Below are positions 1 through 8,930 of a stretch of 64,000 nt of DNA, piece by piece. The notes below the pieces were generated by a model, which was given only the letters and a program-made list of their open reading frames with translations, did not search any database and was not told the origin of the DNA. The DNA comes from Gammaproteobacteria bacterium (GTDB lineage: Bacteria; Pseudomonadota; Gammaproteobacteria; Pseudomonadales; Azotimanducaceae_A). A program made the position numbers and the translations under genes. The DNA is taken from assembly GCA_012960755.1 (NCBI GenBank), contig DUAT01000017.1, forward strand, positions 103,133-167,132, in the 5' to 3' direction. Position 1 is the first letter of the stretch. The number at the start of each line of letters is the position of its first letter.

Positions 1-444
1 AGGGCGGTTGCTAATTTCAGTGACGAGCGACTTGAAACCATCGCCCAGAACAAGTCGATTATCCGGAACCTCACCAAGATCAAGGCAACCAGGGACAACG
101 CTTCCTTTGTGCTGGATATCGCCGCCCAACATCAGTCTTTCGGCAGTTTTCTCAGTGCCTGGCCGGAGGATGACCTGGTCGGGTTGCTGCTCTATCTGAA
201 AAAATCCGGCAGTCGGCTCGGTGGTCATACGGGACAATATTTTCTGCGGTTTGCAGGTAAGGATACATTCATCTTCAGCAAAGACGTCGTCCGGGTTTTA
301 ATTTCAGAAGGTATCGTTGATAAAGAACCAACGAGCAAGTCCGGTCTGGCTGCTGTCCAGAGCGCGTTCAACAACTGGCGAGACGAGACCGGACTACCCT
401 ACTGCCAATTAAGCAGAATAATGGCAGCGTCCATTCCAGCCTGA
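1..444 (+). CDS. DNA-3-methyladenine glycosylase I-like protein, C-terminal part (5' end outside window)
   Basis: The reading frame is open from base 1 and ends at the TGA at 442-444, giving 147 residues of a longer protein. The fragment resembles the C-terminal half of the Tag family (helix-hairpin-helix superfamily), enzymes that excise alkylated adenines from DNA. What I see: a KIxATxxNA-like stretch near residues 27-34 and a GGHTGQYFLR segment followed by PTSKSGL and AFNxWRxETG motifs. The internal GTG at 109 is not the start. The TGA lies 88 bases before the convergent MATE gene's stop, so no operon partner is visible. Family assignment is from recalled motif resemblance; a Tag-like paralogue rather than Tag itself is possible. 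Confidence 0.7.
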   Translation, partial: RAVANFSDERLETIAQNKSIIRNLTKIKATRDNASFVLDIAAQHQSFGSFLSAWPEDDLVGLLLYLKKSGSRLGGHTGQYFLRFAGKDTFIFSKDVVRVLISEGIVDKEPTSKSGLAAVQSAFNNWRDETGLPYCQLSRIMAASIPA

Positions 445-531
445 TCAAATCCTGGTCGATTCCACGCGAAGAGTTTCACCGAACAAGTCTGTGCGGATTG
501 GCTGGTCGGGGTGTACGCTTTCCGTTCCTGG

Positions 532-1887
532 TTAGATCGAGGCAAATTCCAGAATGCGACGGTCATTCGTACTGGTCTGGTAGAGTCTGCGACCCACGAG
601 GAGGCACACCAGCGACAAGCCCAGGGCCATGCCACTCCAAAAGCCAAAAACACCGTAGGCCGGCCCAAAATAACCAAACCCGAGTATCATGCCCAGGGGC
701 AGTGACAATACCCAGTAACCAACAAACGAGTAGATCATTGAAACCCGGGTGTCCTTGTAGCCTCGCAATGCGCCGACCATAGTAGCCTGGGTGCAATCAA
801 CAATCTGATAGAGGGCGACAATAATCAGCAAACTGGACGCAATGCCAAACACAGCAGGATCGTTGGAGTATATTCCCGGGATCAGATTTCGACCCAGTAT
901 CAATATGCTGCTGGCAAATAGCGCATAGCCGAGAGACACCAGGAAAGCCGTTTTGGCGACCTGCCGCGCACGGGTGAAATCCCGCGTTCCTACATAGAAT
1001 CCAACCCGGATACTGGCCGCAGACCCCAGAGACATGGGAATGACGTAGGTGGCCCAGTTAATGTTTCCGGCAATACTGTGAGCCGCCAGTGCCGTTACCC
1101 CAAGAGAGCCAACCAGAAAACCAATAATAGAGAACACCCCCATTTCAAGGAAAACCGTAAGGCCAATAGGTAACCCCACCCTGACGATACTCCTGATGTT
1201 CTCGAAATGAAGCCACTCAAAGTGATCAATCAGACCTGTTTCACGAAACCAGGGTCTAAACAGTAAGGTGATGATGACAACCAGCTCGAACCACATCGTG
1301 ATTGCTGTCGCCCAGCCGCAACCTTCACCACCCATTGCCGGAATGCCAAATTTGCCGTAGATAAAAATATAATTCAGAAAACCATTAATTACGAGCGCTG
1401 AACCCGCGATCAGCATGGGTTCAACAGTATGACCCAATCCTTCGCAGGCATATCGCAACGTCACATAGAGCATCACCCCTGGTACACCCCAGGCGACAGC
1501 ATCCAGGTATCGCTCACCAATATCGGCGGCGTCTGCATCAACCTTAAACCATTCGAAGACTGGCGAGGCATTAATGATGATCACTATTGTTATACCGGCA
1601 GAAAACAACGCGAGCCAGAGTCCCTGTCGAACGAGCGGGCCTATCTGTTTGATGTTTTTCTCACCCCGATGGTGAGCCGCCATCGGCGTCAGGGCCATAT
1701 TCAAGCCAGACATCAGCATGAATACCGGCCACAGCACATTGCCGCCCAGGGCAACCCCGGCAAGATCCACAGAGGCATAATGGCCCGCCATGGCTGTGTC
1801 CAGGAACCCCATAGCCATAATGAAGAATTGGGTTGCCACCATCGGCATGCCCAACTTGCTTAACTGACGAAATTCAGACCAAAACAT
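532..1887 (-). CDS. MATE family efflux transporter (NorM-like)
   Basis: Predicted inner-membrane multidrug/sodium antiporter of 451 residues, the usual MATE length, with about 12 hydrophobic segments. The N terminus carries the typical first-helix signature D30-TAMAG followed by DLAGVALG (residues 41-48), which is how NorM-type proteins begin their first MatE domain. A second MatE domain starts around residue 230 (FLEMGVFSIIGFLVG). The gene is convergent with the glycosylase fragment and divergent from the DUF3500 gene at 1957, with about 70 bases between the two starts, so the promoters must lie in that gap. The substrate cannot be inferred. Confidence 0.92.
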   Translation of the reverse strand: MFWSEFRQLSKLGMPMVATQFFIMAMGFLDTAMAGHYASVDLAGVALGGNVLWPVFMLMSGLNMALTPMAAHHRGEKNIKQIGPLVRQGLWLALFSAGITIVIIINASPVFEWFKVDADAADIGERYLDAVAWGVPGVMLYVTLRYACEGLGHTVEPMLIAGSALVINGFLNYIFIYGKFGIPAMGGEGCGWATAITMWFELVVIITLLFRPWFRETGLIDHFEWLHFENIRSIVRVGLPIGLTVFLEMGVFSIIGFLVGSLGVTALAAHSIAGNINWATYVIPMSLGSAASIRVGFYVGTRDFTRARQVAKTAFLVSLGYALFASSILILGRNLIPGIYSNDPAVFGIASSLLIIVALYQIVDCTQATMVGALRGYKDTRVSMIYSFVGYWVLSLPLGMILGFGYFGPAYGVFGFWSGMALGLSLVCLLVGRRLYQTSTNDRRILEFASI

Positions 1888-1956
1888 AACTTCGATTATG
1901 ACATCTATTATTCTGAGTGTACGCTGTCATCATAGACCACGGAAGCTACTGTAAAA

Positions 1957-3162
1957 ATGAGAACAATCCTGAAAATCCTTGCCTTCTTAACTGCCCTTGT
2001 CGCTTTTACCCTGGCAGTCATGTGGTGGAAGCCCGTGCTTGCCAGCAGGCTGATCTGGCCACTGATCGAAAACAATCTACTGGCAGACGAGTTTCTGGGC
2101 ATCACTGCACAGGGAGAAATAAGAGGCAACCTATACACAATCAAATCCACTGGCGCCTCCACGGCTTCCGTCGTCGAGGCTGCGAAGCGCCTGATTGGTG
2201 TTCTAAGCACGCAACAGCAAGAAGAAATACTATTTGCAGTTGATGACCTCGAATGGCGTCGTTGGGCGAACATTCACATTTCCACACGCCAGGGTGTGGG
2301 GCTCCTGGAAATGGACGAGGCCCAGACTGGGGCAGCAATGAACCTGTTGGCGACAAGCCTGAGTATTCGAGGTTTTGAAACAGCCCGGAATATCATGAAA
2401 CTGGAGGGCCATCTTGCAGACCTGATGGATGATCACAATCAGTATGGCGAAAAACGCTACTGGTTCACCATTATGGGAGAACCTTCAGCCTCAGAACCCT
2501 GGGGCTGGCAGATTGACGGTCATCATCTGATTATCAATTACTTCGTCCTTGGCGACCAGGTAGTGATGACACCCCTTTTTATGGGATCTGAACCACCGGA
2601 AGCCAAAACCGGTCGCTATGCCGGGACTTCCATACTCAGCGAAGAGCTCAACGCGGGTCTTGCGCTGATTAATTCCCTCGACAACCAACAGAGGTCAATA
2701 GCAATCATCGAAAGTTCAAAGACCGCTAATAACAATCGTGGCGAGTTGTTTCAGGATAACGCCGTTGTACCCTATGCCGGAATTGGCTTTGGAGAATTAA
2801 ACCCGTTACAAGCCGAATTAGCGAACGCCGCCATCCAGCTTTATATCGGCAAGCTTGATGACCGGCATGCCGGGGTGAAGATGGATGAGATCAGGCAACA
2901 CTGGAACGAAACCCGGTTCGCCTGGGTAGGCGGCACCGATCCCGAAAGTGTTTTCTACTACCGAATTCATAGCCCCGTCGTCATGATCGAATACGATCAT
3001 CAAATGCCCGTGGCGCTATCCGGACCCAGCGTACCGACCCGCGCACATGTTCACACTGTCGTTCGGACGCCAAACGGTAATGATTATGGAAAAGACCTGC
3101 TGCGCCTGCATCTTCAACAACACCCGATACCCACCCCCACCAGGTTGAGCAGCAAGAGGTAA
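1957..3162 (+). CDS. DUF3500 family protein with altered C-terminus
   Basis: Membrane-anchored or exported protein of 401 residues with an uncleaved-looking N-terminal hydrophobic segment (residues 5-25). The body matches the DUF3500 family: a PWGWQIDGHHL motif around residue 186, a short acidic/aromatic core, and the family's closing RAHVHTVVRTPNGNDYGKD block near residue 370. The function of DUF3500 is unknown to me. After DLLRLHLQQH the last dozen residues (from about base 3120) are not family-like. They are the antisense of an MFS transporter remnant on the other strand, so the natural C-terminus has probably been replaced by a rearrangement. Confidence 0.8.
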   Translation: MRTILKILAFLTALVAFTLAVMWWKPVLASRLIWPLIENNLLADEFLGITAQGEIRGNLYTIKSTGASTASVVEAAKRLIGVLSTQQQEEILFAVDDLEWRRWANIHISTRQGVGLLEMDEAQTGAAMNLLATSLSIRGFETARNIMKLEGHLADLMDDHNQYGEKRYWFTIMGEPSASEPWGWQIDGHHLIINYFVLGDQVVMTPLFMGSEPPEAKTGRYAGTSILSEELNAGLALINSLDNQQRSIAIIESSKTANNNRGELFQDNAVVPYAGIGFGELNPLQAELANAAIQLYIGKLDDRHAGVKMDEIRQHWNETRFAWVGGTDPESVFYYRIHSPVVMIEYDHQMPVALSGPSVPTRAHVHTVVRTPNGNDYGKDLLRLHLQQHPIPTPTRLSSKR

Positions 3163-3296
3163 AAAGCAACAATCGCTGCAAGTACCTGGCGTGGTACCAG
3201 TTCCTGAACCGTTGAAAAGGTGGGACCGTAGAAGGCGCCCAACTGAAAGTAACCAATCTTGGGGTACCAATCGGTAGGCAATATTAGTCGGCGCAA
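3114..3296 (-). pseudogene. MFS transporter remnant (about two transmembrane segments)
   Basis: A 60-codon open frame reads as an internal or near C-terminal slice of a major facilitator permease: a GAFYGPTFSTVQ motif, then LVPRQ and a hydrophobic helix ending NLVGVGIG, where full-length relatives continue with GP and further helices. Here the frame stops two codons later, exactly where the opposite-strand DUF3500 gene loses its normal ending. No upstream MFS sequence is visible. Identification rests on the GPxF...QxLVP...NLxGxGxG pattern known from Spinster-like and related MFS proteins. Confidence 0.55.
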
Positions 3297-3400
3297 ATTC
3301 TGAGATTCAAGGCATCGTTAAGCCCCTTTTCAACCAAATCCAACTTTCATCCCGGATAGCCAAAAGTCAACTTTCTGGATACGGGCTTACATGACATTGT

Positions 3401-5239
3401 TCAATTTTCATCCTGAACCAGTCGAAAGTATCTGAAGGTAGGTTGTTCGTCCATCGTAGCAGAAAGAGATTCACCGTACCGTGCTTTGCAAACCGACAAC
3501 TCATCCTGCGTCTCCAATAACAATCCGCCGGACCTGAAAATGTAGGCCCTGCCTAACCTGATAAGCCACATATCTAAAGTTTCAATTGCCTCATCCAGCA
3601 AGCTGATTCCCTCTCCGTAGTTTTGCTCCAAACAGAGCTGGAATCCATGCAGAAGTTTTAGATAGGCACGACTATGGATGTTCACTTTCTGTTTCAACAT
3701 TCTTTCGATAGATGGTGTGGGATCTGCTCCACAGAAAATGCTCAAAATGATCGCGGAAGCCAGAGTAGCAACGGAGGAGGATGTCTCCAGGGCTTTTTCA
3801 ACTATACTGTGTATTCCTGTATTACTGTTTTTTCGTACGGCTATTTCAGCTTGCATCAACATTTTCCGTGCGAGGTATTCCCGGTTCTCAAGTTTCCTGT
3901 CGATTTCAATGCCCCGTGATAACAGTTGCTCAGCCGCATTGAGTTCATTCAAAGCTATGGAAAGATCCGCCATGCCTTGCAACATGACCGAGTCAGATTG
4001 CTCTGATATTCCCATTCCAAGTTTATAACCGTTTTTTGCATCAAGGTAATCTCCCTTCTGAGCAGAAACCAGAGCACGAATCATAAAACTGTTGTAATAA
4101 GCCTTATCATCCATCAGTACATCTTCAGCGAGAGCGTCGGCTTCTTCTAAGTCTCCGGCATAGAGTGAGTAAAAGGCTGAGTTCTGCCTACCCAGAGTCT
4201 TCATTGGATAGAGTTCGAGATCTCTCAAAGAGAGTTCCTTGGCACGGGCAAAGTCGAGGAGGTAAAAGTAACTCACCGCTAGATTGTTTATCGCGGATTC
4301 ATCCAATGGTGATAGCTTAAGCATTTCTTCAAGTTCTTTTGAGGCCTTCTCGTAATCCTGATTGTAAAATGCGTAGTACAGGGCCCTTGCCATTACAGCA
4401 TTACGAGGACTTTCCAAAGAGTGTGTTGAAATGGCCTTCGACATTGCATCTCGACTGTCATCGATCCGGCCAAGGTACTGGTACGCGGTGGCCAGTGCTC
4501 GATAAGCTTCAAGAAACTGTGGGTCGTGCTGAATTGCTTCAAGGCAAATCTTCTTCACGTTTGCGTAGTCATTTGCTGCGGCAAATTTGAAGGAAAGCCA
4601 GTATTTGTGCAAACTCACCAGGTTTCTTGAGTCAAGGTACTCAATCATCTCGTTAGCTAGTTTTGGTGGTGATCCCTGTAAAACAGTACTAGCGTCGAGC
4701 ACCAAACGGCCGACGAGAGAAGCTGACAATTCATCGTCATGAACTGAAATTGTCCACTCGGATAACTCCTCGCCATGGATATGAAGTGTCACGATTAATC
4801 CTTCGCCTTCTCCTCTGGAAAGTTCTACGTAAAGAAATCCATCAAGACCTTCCTCTCGAACAAGCGTAGCAAGTTGCTCGACATCCAGAACCCTTGTTGA
4901 TCTACCTCTGAAGTCGGATGCGTAAATAAACAGATCTTCGAGGTATGGCAGAGCAAGGCTAAGAGCTGTAAAGATAGCGGTTGAAAATTCTTCGGAAATA
5001 CCTGGGTCCGCTTTGGTCTTTCCTAAGACCCAGGATCTCTGTGTTGAAACTGGTATTGTTGACGTTCGGTACTGGGCTAGTATCGAACTAATAGAAGGTA
5101 ACAAGGCACTCAGCGATTTGCCTGAACTATTGTCATTCTTCCAGTCGACCAGGGAAACTGCTTGTTTTTGACGAAACAATAATGGTGGCTTTACATGGTC
5201 AAGGAGAACTGGGACAAGTACATTGCGCTCCCGGTGGCG
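3401..5239 (-). pseudogene. TIR-TPR protein with its 5' half deleted
   Basis: The reading frame is open from the TGA at 5240-5242; its first canonical start codon is a TTG at 5179. Translating upstream of that TTG gives a textbook TIR-domain ending (ERNVLVPVLLDHVKPP, then FRQ and VDW), so the protein is the C-terminal third of a TIR domain followed by about 560 residues. The rest contains a beta-rich linker and roughly nine tetratricopeptide-like helical pairs (residues about 200-560 from the TTG). TIR-TPR proteins are known as bacterial signalling or defence effectors, with TIR often an NAD-cleaving domain. The catalytic part of TIR (conserved Glu region) is absent, so this copy should be inactive. 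The local DNA is visibly AT-richer than the neighbours, suggesting transfer. Confidence 0.75.
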
Positions 5240-5598
5240 TCAATCGCATAATCCAGCAATGCCTCCTCATTCACAGGGTTCGCCACTCGCGACAGCGCTC
5301 GAACCTTTGAGTAGGATAACGTACCATCTGCAAACGCTTCAGAACACAGTGGCAGATTGAACAACTCCATCGCGACCCGCACTTTCTCCCGAGCTGTGCT
5401 CATGGTTATGCCACATTTCAGATTCAGCCACTCGGCACAATTGTTCAGGTTCCACGCCTTCCAACCCTGGCGAATATCGAATTCACGGCCAAGCACCATA
5501 AACTCGGACTCCGATGCGTTAATGCGAGGGCCTGGCCTTTTCAATGATATAACTTTGATATCTGTATATATATTAATGAGGGGCATGTCGCCTCTCAT
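5191..5598 (-). pseudogene. DUF222 (HNH-associated) protein fragment, 3' end lost
   Basis: The frame encodes about 120 residues typical of the N-terminal DUF222 domain of DUF222/HNH proteins: INASESEF, GWKAWNLNNCAEWLN, CGITMSTAREKVRVA, and SYSKVRALSRVA. After the sequence DYAIDATGS the family frame ends abruptly, and the last ten residues are an out-of-frame reading of the TIR domain that follows on the same strand. The expected rest of DUF222 and the C-terminal HNH nuclease motif are missing. These proteins are often multicopy and linked to mobile DNA. The first 25 residues before INASE are also unlike the family, so the 5' end may be disturbed too. Confidence 0.7.
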
Positions 5599-5785
5599 GT
5601 TCTACTGGGATCATATAGTCTAAATAGGAATGTCGCCGTTGTCTGTTGTAGACGACTTGATTTTCTTCGGTAGTAGGTCCAGCCTATGAACGTCATCGCA
5701 GCCGGGTCGTCAGCCCTATCTAATAGAGACTCGGCTGACCACGCGCAATACTCAAGCGTGAGTCCAATTTGGTGAGGTAGACAGT

Positions 5786-6616
5786 ATGGCAATTGATTAC
5801 CGGCTAGCCGCTAATGGCGCAGAAAATTTCGATCGTTGGGTTCGAATCATGATGGCGCCATTCGTGGATCCTATTCTTCAGCGAGTGAATCTTGAAGAGG
5901 GTAAATCGGTTCTCGATATCGGTTGTGGCACAGGATTTTTCACAAGGGCGGCTCGCAAGGAGGTTGGCCGAACGGGCAAGGTTATTGGTCTGGACCCTAA
6001 CGGTGGAATGCTAGAGGTTGCAGCTGCCCTCTCTGCGGGCGATGAGTTGTCTATCGAGTGGTGTGAAGCCTCTGTCGAAGACATGCCGCTAGATAATTTA
6101 AAATTCGACGCCGTTATTTCAACCCAGACCATCATGTTTTTCCCTGACCTTGAGAAAGGTATCAGGAAAATCTGTGCCGTCATGGCATCAAAAGGTCGCG
6201 TGTCAGTTTCGTTTTTTGCGGGTCCGATGGATCGTAGTCCTTACATGGCTGCTTACACGAACAGGTTAGAAGAAATTTTACCTGGCACCACAGATCTTGT
6301 TCGTCACGCCTACAGATTAGATGGGGAAGAAGTTGCTACGATATTCCGCAATTCTGGTCTCAAAGCCGTCAAAGCAGAAATCCTGGAGTTTCCGGTTTCT
6401 CTCCCTCCAGTAATCAATTTCCTGCCATTGCACATTGCATATTTACCTGTGGCGCCTGATTTCGCCGCGCTGGATAAAAGCATTCAGGAGTCATTTTATA
6501 CCAGCGTTGCCAGCGATTTGGCTGGCTTTGTTCAGCCGCAAAGGAACCTATTGGTCCCACTGGCATTGCATGTGGTATCTGGTCAGCACGGTGCAACTGA
6601 ATTGCCGGAATTATGA
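5786..6616 (+). CDS. class I SAM-dependent methyltransferase
   Basis: Soluble 276-residue methyltransferase. Residues 42-50 give motif I (VLDIGCGTG), which binds the methionine part of S-adenosylmethionine, and D70 at the end of the next strand (VIGLD) is the usual ribose-binding acidic residue. The post-I region VEDMPL and motif FDAVISTQ follow in order. The start ATG has GAGG at a suitable distance (GGTGAGGTAGACAGT before ATG). The C-terminal 100 residues are of the UbiE/arsenite-methyltransferase-like type, but no substrate can be named. A TauE-like permease follows about 44 bases downstream on the same strand, so the two may be cotranscribed. Confidence 0.85.
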   Translation: MAIDYRLAANGAENFDRWVRIMMAPFVDPILQRVNLEEGKSVLDIGCGTGFFTRAARKEVGRTGKVIGLDPNGGMLEVAAALSAGDELSIEWCEASVEDMPLDNLKFDAVISTQTIMFFPDLEKGIRKICAVMASKGRVSVSFFAGPMDRSPYMAAYTNRLEEILPGTTDLVRHAYRLDGEEVATIFRNSGLKAVKAEILEFPVSLPPVINFLPLHIAYLPVAPDFAALDKSIQESFYTSVASDLAGFVQPQRNLLVPLALHVVSGQHGATELPEL

Positions 6617-6659
6617 ACTACCGGCCAATAACGGAAGTTTAAGGCAGGGGCAATAGAAA

Positions 6660-7403
6660 ATCGATCCAACACTTCTAATTACATTTTTCCTCGGTTTAGT
6701 CCCTACTTTCTTCTTTGTCGCAACTGGTGGCGCTGGACTTATCACGACGCCATCTCTGATTATGATGGGCCTGAGTCCGCAGGCAGCAATTGCAACAGAC
6801 TTATTTGCAATGTTTGGTGGGCGACTTGGAGGTTTGATCGGCCTGCGTAATTTTCCGGGAGCGAATTCGCGGCTTTCCTGGGGCCTGGCGTCAACTGCAG
6901 CTCTGGGAGCATTAGGTGGCACCGTAATCTTGATTTCGGTTGATGAGTCGATAATGAAGAAAATGCTCGGCATTTTTTTGTTGCTAATTCTAACTGTAAT
7001 TCTATTTAGACCTGAGATTGGAGTGGATTCTCGACAACCATCAAAGGCACGCAGGTACCTAGGATATCTAGTATTTTATCTTGTCGGCACATGGGGCGGT
7101 TTTGTCGGCGCGGGATTTGCGACTTTAGGAAGCACTTCACTACTGCTCATTTTTCGGAAGACATTTATTGAAAGTGCCACGGTGATGATGGTGGTGGGAC
7201 TTGCCGTTGGATTCGTCACGTTTCTTGCATTTTGGTCGCAACAGCTCATTGATTGGCCAATAGGGATCAGCCTCTTGTTGGGTAAATCAATTGGGGGATA
7301 TCTTGGGGCTCGCTTCGCTCTAAAGCTTGGCGATAAGTGGATTCGAGGTGGGTTCATCCTAATTGTGTTGACTGCAAGTGTGATGTTATTAACAACTGGG
7401 TAA
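6660..7403 (+). CDS. TauE/SafE family (sulfite exporter-like) permease without a canonical start codon
   Basis: Inner-membrane permease of the TauE/SafE family (sulfite, sulfoacetate or organosulfur anion export; substrate unknown here). The first ATG in frame is at 6762, but family-like sequence (FFFVATGGAGLITTPSLI) continues upstream. The frame is open back to a TAG at 6654-6656, and no ATG, GTG or TTG lies between. An AGGGG at 6646-6650 precedes an ATC at 6660, which would give about 247 residues, the usual family length. So either a rare ATC/ATT start is used, or a base has changed. Two hydrophobic halves of about four helices each are visible, with the second GGxxGxxxA motif near AGFATLGSTS. 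Confidence 0.8.
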   Translation: MDPTLLITFFLGLVPTFFFVATGGAGLITTPSLIMMGLSPQAAIATDLFAMFGGRLGGLIGLRNFPGANSRLSWGLASTAALGALGGTVILISVDESIMKKMLGIFLLLILTVILFRPEIGVDSRQPSKARRYLGYLVFYLVGTWGGFVGAGFATLGSTSLLLIFRKTFIESATVMMVVGLAVGFVTFLAFWSQQLIDWPIGISLLLGKSIGGYLGARFALKLGDKWIRGGFILIVLTASVMLLTTG

Positions 7404-7637
7404 GTCTCTTTTTGGTCCTCGACGGCGAATAACCTGGCTTTATTTCTACCCAAGATTTATGCCGCTATGGAGGTAGCTGCGAAAGTACCAGGACGGGCCT
7501 CCATCCGGCCAATAGCAGTCATTAGAGACTTGCAAATAACAGGGAGAGTATGCAGAAATACATCCGATTATATCCGGATTAGTTAGCAAATTTTCTCTCT
7601 ACTATATTGTTATACATCATTAGAAGTGACATAGAGA

Positions 7638-7991
7638 ATGGATTGGAATGCAGTTGGCGCAATCGCCGAATTATTAAGTGCTATAGCAGTAATAGTATCG
7701 ATCCTATACCTGGCGGTTCAGGTCCAGCAGGGTGCGTCTGATGTTCGTGCAAGCATCATCCACTCACTACATGCTAACGAAATCGAAATCCAATCGAAAC
7801 CATCGACGAATGTCATTCTTGCCAGAGCTGTTGAGAAAATCCATACAGATCAAATGCTAACCGATGACGAGAGAGCCCAGTTTTCAATGTATTTCTATGT
7901 GGCATTTATTAATTTTGAGCAGGTGTATCTTGAATACAAACGACTCAAAGTAGAGCCCGGACTAAGCGTCTGCTTTCACCAAAAGTGGTAG
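7638..7991 (+). CDS. small membrane protein, 3'-truncated
   Basis: A 117-residue product with one clear transmembrane helix (residues 7-28, AIAELLSAIAVIVSILYLAVQV) followed by a helical cytoplasmic part. It resembles a widespread uncharacterised family that begins WxxVGAIAEL and is normally longer, about 150-180 residues. The last dozen residues (after KRLKVEPG) lose that character just where the tRNA-like remnant begins, so the gene probably runs over a rearrangement joint and is truncated. The ATG at 7638 is preceded by a GAAGTGACATAGAGA context, a weak ribosome site. No function is known. Confidence 0.6.
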   Translation: MDWNAVGAIAELLSAIAVIVSILYLAVQVQQGASDVRASIIHSLHANEIEIQSKPSTNVILARAVEKIHTDQMLTDDERAQFSMYFYVAFINFEQVYLEYKRLKVEPGLSVCFHQKW

Positions 7992-7993
7992 TG

Positions 7994-8042
7994 CTGTCCT
8001 CTCACGGCGGTATAAGCGGTTCGAATCCCCTAGGGAGTACCA
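7994..8042 (+). tRNA. 3' half of a tRNA-Glu(CUC), likely attachment-site scar
   Basis: Bases 7994-8042 fold as the 3' part of a tRNA: an anticodon stem (7994-7998 with 8006-8010), a seven-base loop with anticodon CTC at 8001-8003, a T arm with loop TTCGAAT at 8020-8026 (one C-C mismatch in its stem), a 3' acceptor strand at 8032-8038, and CCA at 8040-8042. The anticodon arm, T arm and ending closely resemble gammaproteobacterial tRNA-Glu as I remember it. No 5' acceptor strand complementary to AGGGAGT is found upstream, so the gene is incomplete. Integrating elements commonly use tRNA 3' ends, leaving such fragments. Confidence 0.65.
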
Positions 8043-8053
8043 AATATAACAGA

Positions 8054-8086
8054 AGGTTAGCTGGAGAATCCGGCTAGCCTCTTTTT
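8054..8086 (+). terminator. rho-independent terminator after the tRNA remnant
   Basis: AGGTTAGC (8054-8061) pairs with GCTAGCCT (8073-8080) with one G-T pair, closing an 11-base loop, and CTTTTT follows directly. Its position 11 bases after the tRNA CCA end is what would be expected of a tRNA terminator carried along with the tRNA 3' half. Confidence 0.75.
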
Positions 8087-8181
8087 CGTACTGCTAATCT
8101 ACAGCTAGTCGTTTTGCGCAACTAGATGCTTCCTTGCCCGGACGTTACTTGATGACCGCTTTTCCCGAGTCGGAGTTTCGT

Positions 8182-8772
8182 TTAACTCAAACGTTCGCGC
8201 ACGCGTTTGACATACTCGTCACGCTCCTTGCCGGACAGGCTTTCGATCTTGTCAATGAGTTTGTTCATCAACGCAGGTACTTCATAAAAGTGCCACGAAT
8301 GCGCGTTACACAATGCATGTATTGACGCAAGCGTCAGCCCGGTTTCATGGTCGTGATGCAGGTGAATGGGATTTTTCAGAAACCCTTCTTTGCGTCCCGG
8401 CGAGTCGTCCCACTCAATATCGTCGGCTGAGTCGCGAACAAAACTGTTCGGTTCATCATCCAGCTTCTCAAAGCAATACAAGCACCGACCACCAAAGCTT
8501 CTGGTGTATTCATCACGCAACTCGCGCTTTTTTTTCCAATTCAGCTTGTCGTAATTTTGAGGAATCAGGCCGCCATGTGGATGCCTAATGTGCATTGTCG
8601 TCCCATCCATGTTCGTCATGTATTGGAGCGGCGACAGCGGATAGATAACGTCAATCCAACGGCGTACCGTTCGAGCAGTGACGCCGAACTCGCGACCAAC
8701 AGATGCCATCGTTCGGTTTTCATCCTTAACGAGTGCTACCGCACGACGGTGGCGTGATGTTATTTCCTTCAT
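8182..8772 (-). CDS. HTH-HNH endonuclease (phage recombination endonuclease VII-like)
   Basis: A 196-residue protein with two parts. Residues 20-42 form a helix-turn-helix (MASVGREFGVTARTVRRWI). Residues 97-158 carry a zinc-type HNH nuclease of the endonuclease VII kind: C97-x2-C100, then HLHHDHETG at 137-145 and CNAH at 155-158. Such proteins are typical phage or mobile-element genes that cut DNA, sometimes branched DNA or as homing enzymes. The ATG at 8772 has GGAG eight bases upstream and overlaps the stop of the preceding small ORF (ATGA), which implies translational coupling. It reads away from the integrase remnant toward the tRNA remnant. Confidence 0.8.
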   Translation of the reverse strand: MKEITSRHRRAVALVKDENRTMASVGREFGVTARTVRRWIDVIYPLSPLQYMTNMDGTTMHIRHPHGGLIPQNYDKLNWKKKRELRDEYTRSFGGRCLYCFEKLDDEPNSFVRDSADDIEWDDSPGRKEGFLKNPIHLHHDHETGLTLASIHALCNAHSWHFYEVPALMNKLIDKIESLSGKERDEYVKRVRERLS

Positions 8773-8930
8773 AGTTGTGTCTCCAGTGCCGCTACATACT
8801 CGAAAGCGAACCTTAATGAACTAGCAACGATTGCTTGGTGGATTATCGCGATGTCTGCTTTCACCGAAAGTGGCCTCTCAGATCCAGCCTTTGAGGAAAC
8901 AATGCCTCGTAACTTCTCAAACTCCAACAT
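8769..8930 (-). CDS. small coupled ORF upstream of the HNH gene, unknown
   Basis: A possible 53-residue protein starting at the ATG 8928-8930 (a TTG at 8984 would add 18 residues). Its TGA overlaps the ATG of the HNH gene by the ATGA arrangement, which is the main support for it being translated. Composition is helical and ordinary, with no recognised motif. It may act only as a leader for the nuclease. Confidence 0.35.
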   Translation of the reverse strand: MLEFEKLRGIVSSKAGSERPLSVKADIAIIHQAIVASSLRFAFEYVAALETQL

